Origin: Cyclospora cayetanensis
Taxonomy: Eukaryota > Apicomplexa > Conoidasida > Eucoccidiorida > Eimeriidae
DNA length: 64,000 bases
Reading direction: 5' to 3'
Assembly (NCBI RefSeq): GCF_002999335.1
Contig: NW_020312759.1
Location: 1-64,000, forward strand
Shown piece after piece: positions 42,990 through 53,136 of the stretch (positions are counted from its first letter, which is position 1; each line of letters starts with the position of its first letter). The translations under genes were made by a program, and so were the position numbers. The notes beneath the pieces are model-generated. The model was not told the origin of the DNA and did not search any database. It saw only the letters and a list, made by a program, of their open reading frames with translations.

Positions 42990-44048
42990 AGTCGCACCTG
43001 TCGAGCGCTTCCCCCGAACTCGAGAAATTGTGGTGAGAGCAACAACGGGGGCTCCTTCGAAGCGCACCCAAAAGCTCGACATTAAGCTGTTTAAATTAAG
43101 ATATATTTTCAAACAGTTTGAAAGGGATCCAAGGTGTGTTATAAAAGATTTGTTTGTACCGAAGCAAAAATGCTGGTCTAATGGAAACGTGACTCCTGAT
43201 TGCACCAAATGGCAAGCGGTAAGGGGAGAAAAGAGGTAAATCATGCAGCTCCTTTCAGTGAAGCGCTCCGCAGAAAGGCTCTAAGGAAATACTTGGCGCA
43301 GCATCCGTGTTGCCATGAAAGCTGAAGGTGGTGGAAGGGTGTCGGATGCACTTATGGGCTGACGCCATGAGAATGCATTGGCTGTCTAGTGAGCTCGCAC
43401 TACGCTGACGTCTCCTGATGAGCCTTCTGAAGCTGATTGCGCTTTCGATGCACTAGCACTTAGTGCTATCCCTGCATGTTCGCTGGTGGATCTGCAATGG
43501 CATTCACACCAATAGCTAGTAAATATTGTTCTTTAGGTAACTAGTTTGGGTGGGAGAATGCGACTGCAGTCATATCCTTATGTTGATCCACGCTGCCCCG
43601 TAGATACTCTCAACAATGTGAGTAAATTATTTTTTTGCGAGGCCTGTAACATAACGCTTCATAGAGCGGGCTCAGCTGGATATGGGCACTCCTCAACACA
43701 CTAGTTGTATTTATTTGGGCAGTTGAATATAATTGATTAGTTGCTTTGTCTGCTCGCACATCTTCTTTGTTTCAGGGAAACGTTAGCTCCATGAAGCGAG
43801 ACGCAATGCTGCATGCGTATGGCCAGATGCTATGTGGAACTAGCTGCGGAAGCTCGGCATGTTTAGAAAGTGCAGCAAAAGGCACCATGGCTGGTCCTTT
43901 CCCCTCATATCAAAATTTTATAAAGGGACAGGCAGTGGAAGGAGGGGCTGGTATAAATAGTCAGTGGCTTCGATTAAATCCCTTTTGCGTTAAAGTCAAG
44001 TGCCTCCTTACAAAGAACGTAGATGGAGCGTTACAGTTAGTGGTATGA
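42990..44048 (+). CDS. Two-exon Cys-containing protein (3' part), unknown
   Basis: Exon ending at about 43219 (CTKWQA followed by GTAAGG) joins in phase to 43777-44048 (acceptor TTTCAG, GNVSSMKRDAMLHAYGQMLC onwards, stop TGA). Combined, the product carries at least eight Cys, including GTSCGSSACLESAAKG and FCVKVKCLLTKN. The composition and Cys pattern resemble the neighbouring family members, but I cannot align the whole domain. The 5' end is not found; the frame is open from 42940. Confidence 0.4.
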
Positions 44049-44079
44049 CCTGGGTAAATTAGTACTTCCCCGCTCATCA

Positions 44080-44460
44080 ACTAGCCAGGGATTCAGTGAT
44101 ATATCAGTCTACAAATTCGCTGGGAGTAACTTCACCCCACCCTTCATGAAAAATGATTAAAAGTATTTAGTGTTTCTCAAGAGAGCCCCCTATTTCATCA
44201 CCCACGCATCTCAAAGTTTCTGGCAACGGAGAAGAGGAATAGGTAGGATGCTCTTAACTGCGCCCTCTAAACACTGTGAGGATGCACAGCCAGTCTCATA
44301 TAACATATAGCGCATAGGCAAACAACACTGCGCTTTCTTGCTACAACCCTAGAGTACTTTGCAACAAACAAGACAAAAGGAGGGTAAAACAAATAATCAA
44401 CTCCCTGCTACTTTATAGTGAATACAATAAATGTAGCAGAAAGTGTTTATGTATAGCTTG
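44080..44460 (+). repeat. Dispersed LTR-like repeat
   Basis: Contains TCTCAAAGTTTCTGGCAAC, CAACACTGCGCTTTCTTGCT and TGTAGCAGAAAGTG, corresponding in order to blocks at 32.8-33.05 and 25.5-25.85 kb. It immediately precedes pol copy C on the same strand. Confidence 0.45.
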
Positions 44461-44499
44461 GCTTCCTACACAGTCAAACATCGACTATTTCTGCAGCGG

Positions 44500-47400
44500 C
44501 CTGAGCTAATACAGGCTACTAAGCCAGATTTACCAGCTTCCTACTTAAAAGGCTAGTTTCAATAACAGAATCCTTAATAATTTAATTTTGGCACTCAGAT
44601 ATAATACCGTACACAGCACTGCGAGCTCCAGACAAGGATCTCAATGCTGTTTGCCTGTTCGTTATAGGCTATGCGCAACTCGCAGTGAATGCTCGAAGTG
44701 CTTGAAAGGTGCAGTAGCCCGCACCCTAGCTGTACTTCACCTTAGTTTCATGATTTCTGAGGGAAGCAGTAAGGTGAAGGAAGAAAATATCATAGGAAAA
44801 GTTAACACATTTTAGTAGGCTTATGTGAGGTCTGGAGTTACAAGAATCTCCGTGGAGCTTAGCTGGAGCGTATCTCTTTATCACCATGTGTGGCTCGATT
44901 CAGCTGCATGTCAGTCATCCACTGGCTCTTGTCGGATTGGGATGCCTGATTGCCCTAAAACCACTGTCTGGTGCTGATCAATGTGGCAATTCAATATTTT
45001 GATTCCTTTTGGCAACAGGCTGGAAGGAACTACCTCTGGTGATGCATATAGCATGTGGCACAATGCCTGTCCGGGAGGCAGAGGCCGGCGTGAAGGCTGA
45101 TGTGGACGCACCAGCTGCACAGCTGTTTTAACGGCGCAACTGTCGGCCGACAAAATGCATATCGATGTGCTGATGAGGATAGAACGATCAGAACAGTATG
45201 AGTGCAGTAAAGATGGACAAATACTCAAAGATTTGATCAGCCGATTGGAGATGCAAGCTCCAGATGAGAGACGCACGCCCCCTTCGGCATGTTCTCTAAA
45301 GGGAGAAGCACTTTGAGGCTGGAACTGTTCATGCACTGGAGTATGTTTCCTTGCAAGGATTACTACAGTTCAAGCCTTAATCGAACCTTGACTCATCTGT
45401 TTGGCCAAGGTCGGTTAACCCGCAAGCCTCGAGATAATTGAGGAACCTTAGGCAGGGAAATCAATTAACGATTGGCACATAAAGAAAAATGCGGCCTTGG
45501 TTCTCGAGAACCACAAATCAGACGAGTTCCTACTTCATTTGTGGTTTACCATGGGTCTACCCTAAGTGGCCCTTCACAGGCTTGCATATGTCCTGGTCAA
45601 TGAATAGCTGCCAGCCGCCTGGTCACTTCCATGTCGTTGACTAGACCACAGTCAGCATATCGCTGAGTCAGCCACAAACTATGCTTGGCTTTACTGGAAG
45701 CTTACAAAACGCGTAGCGAAGATTGCGTGGCATACGGGCGATTTCTTGAAAACGGCAAGTTGCAGGAATTCAGTGGGAGAAAATATGAAGTTGGTGCTAA
45801 AGATGGAGGAAAAGCGGTGCATGTGCGTTAGCTTTAGGCCCGAGAACAAGATCACTATGAAGCAGGAGTACCCGATTGCTTTTCTTAGTGAATAACTTGA
45901 AAACTTTCAGAAATAAATAATCTGTGCTCGATTGCAGACGTTTTCTTACAACTCTCCACTCACCTACACAACCGACAAAAAAACACGGAGCTGCACACTC
46001 AAACTGGCAGCAACGAATACACGTCTGTGCTTTCTGAACTAGATTGCGCTCCAGCTGGAGGCAAGGGGCTAGATAATGAGGATTTATGAGCGTATCAAGG
46101 AGTGTGGATGGCTATCCACGTGGACAGCGTCCTAGTACTCAGCTAAAACGTTAAAGAGCACCTAATGCATAACGAAGTGCACTTTGGCTTGTGAAAGATA
46201 TGCACTAGTACGTGAAGGCATGCAAGTGTTTGTTGTTCAGGCGGACAATTGTGCTTCTAGGATTTAGTGCTTCGGCTGCAAGCACGGAACCACATTCGGC
46301 AAACATTGGAGCAATCCATGATTGGCATTTACCTTTGCTCACCCGCGAGAGTGTTGGGCCATTCGATGGGCTCACATCTTACTACAGAGCTTTTTTCCTC
46401 ATCTGCTCAGATCTGTGCTCCTTTGATTGATCCATTTCAGATTTCGCAGTCCGTCACTTGTACTAAAGAGGCTGATGCCGCAGCAGAAGCGCCTACTCGC
46501 TGCAATATAACTCCTGTGGTGCCTACAACCATGAACGCTACTTGTTCCTAGAAACCGGTGCTATTGACGTAGTGCTGGTTGCAAACTCTTTGATTGGGCT
46601 GCAAGCTCTGTAAAACATCAAATTATTGCTAGTTTTCCTCATCGCTTCACCAAAACCGAGCGAAGGTGTACAGCGTGGTTAGAGGAGCACTCTGCGCTGT
46701 AGAGGTGAGCGTGAATGTGCCGGCGCTATCTATATAAGCGTTATTTTACCGTCCGGACAGACCATTAGTCTCTAACATACCTTACAAAGAGCTTTCAAGA
46801 TTTTGATGGACACAGAGTTGTTCGCTGGTTTAAGCGCCTCCTCCAGTACGACTTCACGATAGTATGCATCATGAGCACATAATATGCGGTATTTATGAAA
46901 AGTAAGTAAGTCGTACGCTGTTGAAACCAAGGTATCTCTTATTATTGCCGAATGCAGCATGGAAAAGGCTGAAGCAACATGATGTCCAGAATTACCCGCT
47001 ATGGTTTAAAACAAAGTGGCAACTCCGTCCTTGTACATTGCGACCTCACTTTGCACTGCCGTCTTGGTAACGTCACATGATCGTGCTCTTTACTTGCCAT
47101 GGCGGGAATCGCACTGCTCTAGAAAAGCTCTCGTGTTTCTTCTGGCAACCTGGAATGCATCCCGCGGTAAGGGAGTACGCCTTGTCATGCACCGATTGTC
47201 AAAAACTGTCCTAAACGCGGCCACCTGCAGAGCCTTCTGGTGTTCTTTTTGATTTGGACTGATCTGACTGCGAACTATATTTCTGGACTTCCAGAGGTCA
47301 CAAGTCAGGAAAGTCTCTGCATCGTTAACCAGACTAAGCAAATATGCCCATGTCATCCCTTGCTTCAGCCCTGTTACGGCTCAGGAAGTCTTCGGCTATT

Positions 47401-48000
47401 CTTCACCCATGCTTAGAAGCTTAAAAAATGCCTCAGGAGCCCCCCCAGGAGTATCATTACGAATTAGAATCCGAATTTTTTTTCGTTGCGATTATGATCA
47501 GCGTGCACATTTACCATAATACGGCCACTACGAAATACACTTTCGCTGATGGACAGACCAAGCTCACTAACCACATTATTTCACAGTATATGCAATGTTT
47601 TATGCGCTTGAATCCAAATGCTTGGCTTGGAGAAATATGACTACTGCACGCTAGCGTATGCGCAAATTTCAAGATAGACAAGTACGGAACTATAATTAGT
47701 GGCGTTCGGCTCCGTGTTTCGAGCTGCCCAAAGATTTGATCCCGGCACATTGGCAGGATTTTGGAGCTGCACCAAAAGCTTTCTAGACGAACGGGTTATC
47801 GGCCAGAGGGCTAGTAACGTTTGCGATTCATCCACGAATGAGTGCCCTGTCTTACTTTGTAGATCTCCCTCGCATTATTGATACAACGAAACTATGTATA
47901 ATGATGACCTTAAGCTGTTTCAACAGCTTCCACATTATTTGCATGCCCTTTGTTAGGCAGGCTAGGTATCCGTGTAGATGCAGAGGTTCCATGGTGTGCT
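44500..48000 (+). mobile_element. Decayed Ty3/gypsy-like retrotransposon (copy C), RT to integrase
   Basis: The most complete copy. Plus-strand blocks in order: about 45.22 kb shared block (DGQILKDLISRLEM); about 45.82-45.88 kb RT fingers (CVSFRPENKITMKQEYPI); about 46.11-46.16 kb the active-site region with YxDD changed (HVDSVLVLS, then stop, then NVKEHLMHNEVHFGL); about 46.35-46.43 kb thumb (VGPFDGLTSYYRAFFLICSD); about 46.82-46.87 kb RNase H end (VRWFKRLLQYDFTIV); about 47.29-47.38 kb integrase first-Asp region (LTRLSKYAHVIPCFSPVTAQ); about 47.51-47.64 kb integrase (TFADGQTKLTNHIISQYMQC, matching HPQTDGQTERxN). The frame at 47699-47881 follows as the post-integrase part. Multiple stops and frameshifts make it non-coding. 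Confidence 0.8.
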
Positions 48001-49200
48001 GTGGATGTGCTGATTTGTAGGACTACTGAGAACCACACTAGGCGGGTTTTTTTCTGGTAAAAGGAGATAGGTGTCGTTAATCTTATTGGCCTGGTGTCGC
48101 TACAGTTGCGGAGATTGCTGCTTGGGGAAGACTGTTCGGGCCTTTTTGGCTGACAACGCTAGTCGCCATTGGCAGTGTTCTTCGCGTTCCCTGTCACTAG
48201 TCCTTCCTGAGCGCGTGATTTGCCTGAAGGAGCTACTTCATCCATGAATGCTGCTTGAATAAATTCCCGGAGTTATTGTCAAGGTTTTCTCCGTGCTCAG
48301 ATGTATTCGCAGGTACTGTCAGTTGTACTGTTCCCTAATTATTCCTTTAAGTGCTTTGGGGGCTTTTAAAATAGACCCTTGCAAACATTGGCCATACTGG
48401 CCTGCATGCATGGCCCAGTTAGACGTGCAGGCACTTCTGAAGTCGTATGTATTTGATTTCCCTCACAAAATGTACTTGTCTTCTGAGTTATCGCAGCACG
48501 AGGGCTAGACATTTCAGCGATCCGACTACAGCGAGCCACCGCACCGCCTGGTTGTGTTGATTTGGTCCCTCGCTCTTTTGGGGTGGTATATGCGCATTTG
48601 GTTTTCTGGTTTCAGCCGGTTGCTTTGGTTTTTGCGCTTGTACTGGTATCGTGCTGCTGGGTGCGAGGAGAGTGACGATAGGGTAGAGAGCTCCTCCACT
48701 GTATTGCATATAGCTGATCCCTACGGACAGTTAAGTAAGACGAAACCATGTGTCTCAAAAAAAGGGCTAGAGAATGTAGCAGGCTAAGCTGTACTTGAAT
48801 ACTTACTACTACACCAATTATATGCAAGAAAGAATTAGTAAAAATCGACAGTTCATTGGCCTGCTCGAATACTTTAAAATATTGCAGGGTGTCGTTGGCT
48901 TGATACAAGAAGGCGCAGTATTGTGTGCCTGTATAGTACAATAAAAACTAGGTCTAGGAAGTTGTGAATACTCGGAATGCCTATAGGGACGGCAACGCAT
49001 ACCTTACCTGTCCTTCTTGCCTGATGTCGGGAACTTTGGTGGCAAGGGCAAGCAGGGAAGGGAGCTATCCTGGAGGTTGCTTTACAAGCCTGTGTCAAAT
49101 TCGCATTGAGTCTGGAGTGAAGTTTCGTCCTGAGGAGACCAAACATTAAACACTATAAACTGGTTGGGTTGGTTCTTTCTATAGTCCGTATGTTCTAGAT
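48000..49200. other. No gene seen
   Basis: Short frames only (48293-48508, 48554-48787). Possible 3' continuation of retroelement copy C; no motif identified. Confidence 0.35.
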
Positions 49201-49221
49201 CAGGTTCGGCGCAAAAAAAAT

Positions 49222-49590
49222 ATGAAAGAATTTTTTCCTGGGCACTGTTTTAATATGTGCGACTGTGTGAATATGCTCCTACTGCTCAAAGGGTACAGAT
49301 ACTTCCGTCGGCATCGGCGTCTCGTCAAGCCAAGATCCTACCAGGTAAGTGCAAGGATAGAACCAGACCAGTTCTTGATGTTATGTACTGAGAGGCCTAC
49401 TGACTGTCATCTTCTCACGCTTTATTATTGTTTTATGATTAAGGATCCTTTTATGGAGACCAGGAAAGGAAACTGGCATGCCTATGAGTGCATAAGCATG
49501 CAGAGTCGATTTTTCATGTCGGGAACTATCCCTACCCTACAGCCAGGAGGAAGCACGAGCAATTACACCAATGAGTGCGTGTTTAACTAA
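49222..49590 (+). pseudogene. Cys-rich family member, partial
   Basis: The frame ending at TAA 49588-49590 contains LCTERPTDC, then RKGNWHAYECISMQSRFFMSG, which aligns with AEWRCYFVEELEFFMKG of the member at 50429-50782. A GTAAGT donor occurs at about 49345, so an intron may lie inside the frame. Upstream exons and a signal peptide are not located. Partial or decayed copy. Confidence 0.35.
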
Positions 49591-49982
49591 ATTTTAGGTA
49601 GATGCTGCTGTTGTAGTCAAAGCTGTCATGTTACGTGGTCCTTGGTTCTTTCGGGCATTAAACTACCCACTACGCGAGAGGATACAGAGCATTTTCTTCT
49701 TTTGCAGCCACCGCTGGAACGAAACAGCCAAAGCACGGGAATATAAATACCGTTAAGACGCTGTCACACTGACGCATCGTGTCTAGCGGTAGCCGCTGGC
49801 GTATGGCTGCTCTTACTGCGATAAGGACCTGCTAGGCTGGGCGCTCCTCTGGCTGACCGCAGGGCGCGTAGGGGCAGGAGAGCCTCTGACATTCCACAGC
49901 CGGGACGCAGTTCTCCTAATTTTGAGATTTTCAAGTTCTTAGTGGATGTTCTTTTGATTTGACTGTACCTATTTGTACACAA

Positions 49983-50782
49983 ATGAAGCTCTCTGCCATT
50001 CCTGCTGTGGCGGCGCTGCTGGCGCTTGCCATGCCGAAGGACGGGGTCACTTTTGGTAAGCTGCAGGTGCCCTGTGTAGCTGACATTCCCTATGCTTTCC
50101 AGTCATTAAATCTCTTATGAGAACCCATTGCTTATGTTCTATCTGCATCGAGCCTTCTGGGTGTTGTATTCGCAGGTGCTGCGGGAGTAGCGGTGTGTAG
50201 GGAATTCGATGCACGAGCCTGAACCAGCAATTAATATGCATTTTGCCTTTTATTTCACTTACTAAGGGAGTATTACTCATTTATCATTATTAGTTTTTAA
50301 TGCTCTGTATTCGGTGACCCAAGTTTCCGATACCTCTACAGTATCCTAATCGAGCATACACGAAGGTGCTAGCTCCCAGAATGAAAGTTGGTACGCCTTT
50401 ACACTGTGTTGTGCATGTTCCACTACAGAATTACGCTCCACCTACCGTACTTCAACGGGTTCTGGATGCTACATGGCTACGGCGGTTTTTGGACAAATGT
50501 AATAAGAACCCGCACTTTTGTGTGGAGGCCGTGGCGCGGTAGGATCGGGGTACAGAAAGGCAACAGACAGCGGAGTGGCGTTGCTATTTCGTGGAAGAAC
50601 TGGAATTCTTCATGAAAGGTAAAGGGTGCGCAGATGCATACGGGAATCCTCTAGAACGCATGGGCACAGTAAACGGCGATTCAATTGAACACATCACTGA
50701 TCAGAAGATTGAGAAGGAGCTCAAAACCCTCTCGGGAGGTTTTTGCAAAATCCACTTAGGTCCCACACTCAGTCAAATTTAG
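49983..50782 (+). pseudogene. Cys-rich secreted-family member with in-frame TAG
   Basis: The first exon 49983-50055 encodes a signal peptide (MKLSAIPAVAALLALAMPKD) with a GTAAGC donor; it is similar to the leader at 40372. The exon 50429-50782 (acceptor CACTACAG) encodes the family domain: TVLQRVLDATWLRRFLDKC, HFCVEAVAR, TAG at 50540-50542, DRGTERQQTAEWRCYF, GKGCADAYGNPLERMG, and a C-terminal GGFCKIHLGPTLSQI. Phases of the two exons do not match directly, so at least one exon is missing from my model. The TAG sits where a related copy has Phe and another Tyr, which suggests a nonsense mutation unless an intron removes it. Confidence 0.45.
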
Positions 50783-53136
50783 AGACTAGAAGGGACGCGT
50801 GTGCTGAATCGCTTTAAATGTCTAGCTCTGGGAACATTTTTGCCTTGCAGTGAGTTGTATACCCATGTATGATTCGTAGAATCGATAAGCAGTCTGGATG
50901 TCGCCTTCTGGGTGCGCGGTCCTTGCAGTTGGTGCTTTAAATATCATGGTGATATTGCTGGTACTCCGGCTGCTACAAGGGCTGCTTGGCCAATGATTGC
51001 TTTGCGTTTGCTGTGCATCTCAGGAGCAGACCCGTCAATCCTGACTTGAGTCATTGCTGCGCTTTTCGGCGTCCGCTGGTAAAGCACATGTGAATGAAGC
51101 GGTGTGTTCGCAAGAACCCTGGGTTTGTCATTGGACTAGGTTTGGGGATAGCGGAAAGGATGTGCTTTCCTGACGATGTAGCGCAGCCCTTCTATGAACG
51201 GCCGAGGAGGCACCCCCGCCAATGTCGTATAGCTCACACACAGCCTACTGATTTATTACTGCAGCCATGGCAAGCTTACAAGCGAGGCTACTACACATAA
51301 TTTCATGTGTGCAGAAGTGCAGCATACTCGTTCCCGTAGCCTCGCAGCTCGACGCCTTCGAGGAAGCGGCGCAAGCTGCCTTTAATTTGAAGCAAGGGAT
51401 AAATGTAGCCCTCATTTCACAGCGCTGACTTTTTACAATTTTACGCACATACTATCGGTGCAATGCAGCTCTTGCATCAAGCACAGTGCAGCGGCAAAAA
51501 GCAGCTGATATAGCAACATGCACAATTGCATGAGCCCACAGGCAGTTTATGGCACTCTCCTTTTATTTCCCGCGTCGCCCGTATTACACCCGCTGTCGCC
51601 GTTGTACGGCACGACTACACTGCTCACGCCCTTCTGGGTCTATTTGTTCTCATGTTGGATAATGAGTCTTCCACTTTAAAGCGGAACTGTAACGCTTCGT
51701 CCATTATCTTAGTGGGTTGCTTTAGTGTCAGATCCAGTATAATTTTAGTCGAGATACTGCATGTTTCAAAAAGGATTCTCCCTTCCGTTCCGCTTTCCAA
51801 GTTCCCAATGCAGGGGCAGCGCGACAGGAGGAGTGCGCGTTGATAGACCCTTGTTTCGCGTAGAGGATTCACAGCTACCCTCACAATTCATCTAGTGCAT
51901 GCGGACAACACTGCATCCATTTTTACGAGGCTGAAACTTCCCCCCAATGATTGAGACATGTGCGAATCGAACCAGTCTCTGATAGTTCCTAATTTATGGC
52001 AACTACTGAAGTAGGAAAGGCCCAAGTGTTGCTTGGCTCGCTGCGACGAGGGCTCCTGGTGTGTCATGCTAGTGCGGCAGAAAGCACGGCGTCCATCCAT
52101 GCCACGGCTCAAGAAGTTTGTGCATATCAATGCATGCGCTTGTGGGCATTGTCGCTATTTCAGACGGTCTGTATAGCTGCTCGTATTTCAGTGTTGGAAA
52201 CTGAATTCCGCCGCGCAGGTTAGATGCGAGCAGAGCTAGAAGAGAAACTCTTTTGAAAATTCGAGTGGTGGATAAAAGGAAGGACAACAGGCTTAACAGA
52301 TGAACTTAGTATGACTGGCTGCAGAGGAAGGAGCAGGTATGCAAGGAAATGATTTCCACTATTAGCTTTAGGGGTGTGCGGAGGTCTGTTTTAAGGGGAA
52401 TGTGAACGGGCGCACGTGCCGTAACTGCACTGCCGCAGGCCTTCATCGTTGGATTGCGAGCAGACTTTTTGCTTCTGATGGAGAACAGGAATTCGATTCG
52501 TCCGTGCTGTTATTTTTGGCGTGGTATATACTAATGTATAAACGCGTGCCTACTAGTGACTGCCGTTTCATGCGTATTGGTTGAATCAAAGGGGCCATAT
52601 TTTGTTGCCTACGGCGTTCAAGGGGCCTAAAAGGCTCAAGTAACATGCGTCTATGTTTTCTAGTTCGGAAACGGTGATTGGGGTAGTGTCTGGGCTTTGA
52701 TTCAAGGCAAGCTAAGGAAGAGGCCATGGACTAGTCTGTATATACCTGAAAGGAAAAATGAGTGGAACATGCACCAATGAACCACAATGCGATATCCTTT
52801 TTCCCATGAAAGCTGGAGGTGAGGCCCTCTTGGGTGTACCGCACGAATGAGAGACAGGTGCCCCGGCCAGCATGCAGCGTCTCGGGGGGATGGTAGAAGC
52901 AACACATCTGGGTCTACTGTTCCAGAGACAAAGCAGTGAAGGAAGATTCCCTCTTTTCCTGTTGTTATATTACTAATGTTGTGTGCGGGGCATCGGCTAA
53001 CCATTTTAGTCGCTTTTGGCCCCGCAGTGGGGGCGACCCCAGAGAGCGCGCTGACGACGCGTAGCCAGGCAGACGAGCCTGTTCCAGTGTTTGTTGTTTT
53101 GAGCCATAACAGGCAAGGACTAGTAATTTAATAAAG
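50783..53136. other. Intergenic with repeat fragment
   Basis: No supported gene. About 51.84-51.95 kb carries a partial LTR-like repeat (ATTCACAGCTACCCTCACA, GACAACACTGCATCC). A frame at about 51.26-51.43 kb (VASQLDAFEEAAQAAF) near the end of the Cys-rich cluster could be an orphan exon but has no partner. Confidence 0.4.

Noticed and set aside
47699..47881. Cys-containing ORF as another secreted-family member
   Set aside because: It directly follows the integrase block of retroelement copy C (DGQTKLTN region), in the position expected for the post-integrase part of pol.
51940..51995. GGTTCGATTCGC on the minus strand as a tRNA T-arm
   Set aside because: No 5-bp T-stem, acceptor stem or A-box partner could be folded; I found no tRNA or rRNA gene elsewhere in the window either.
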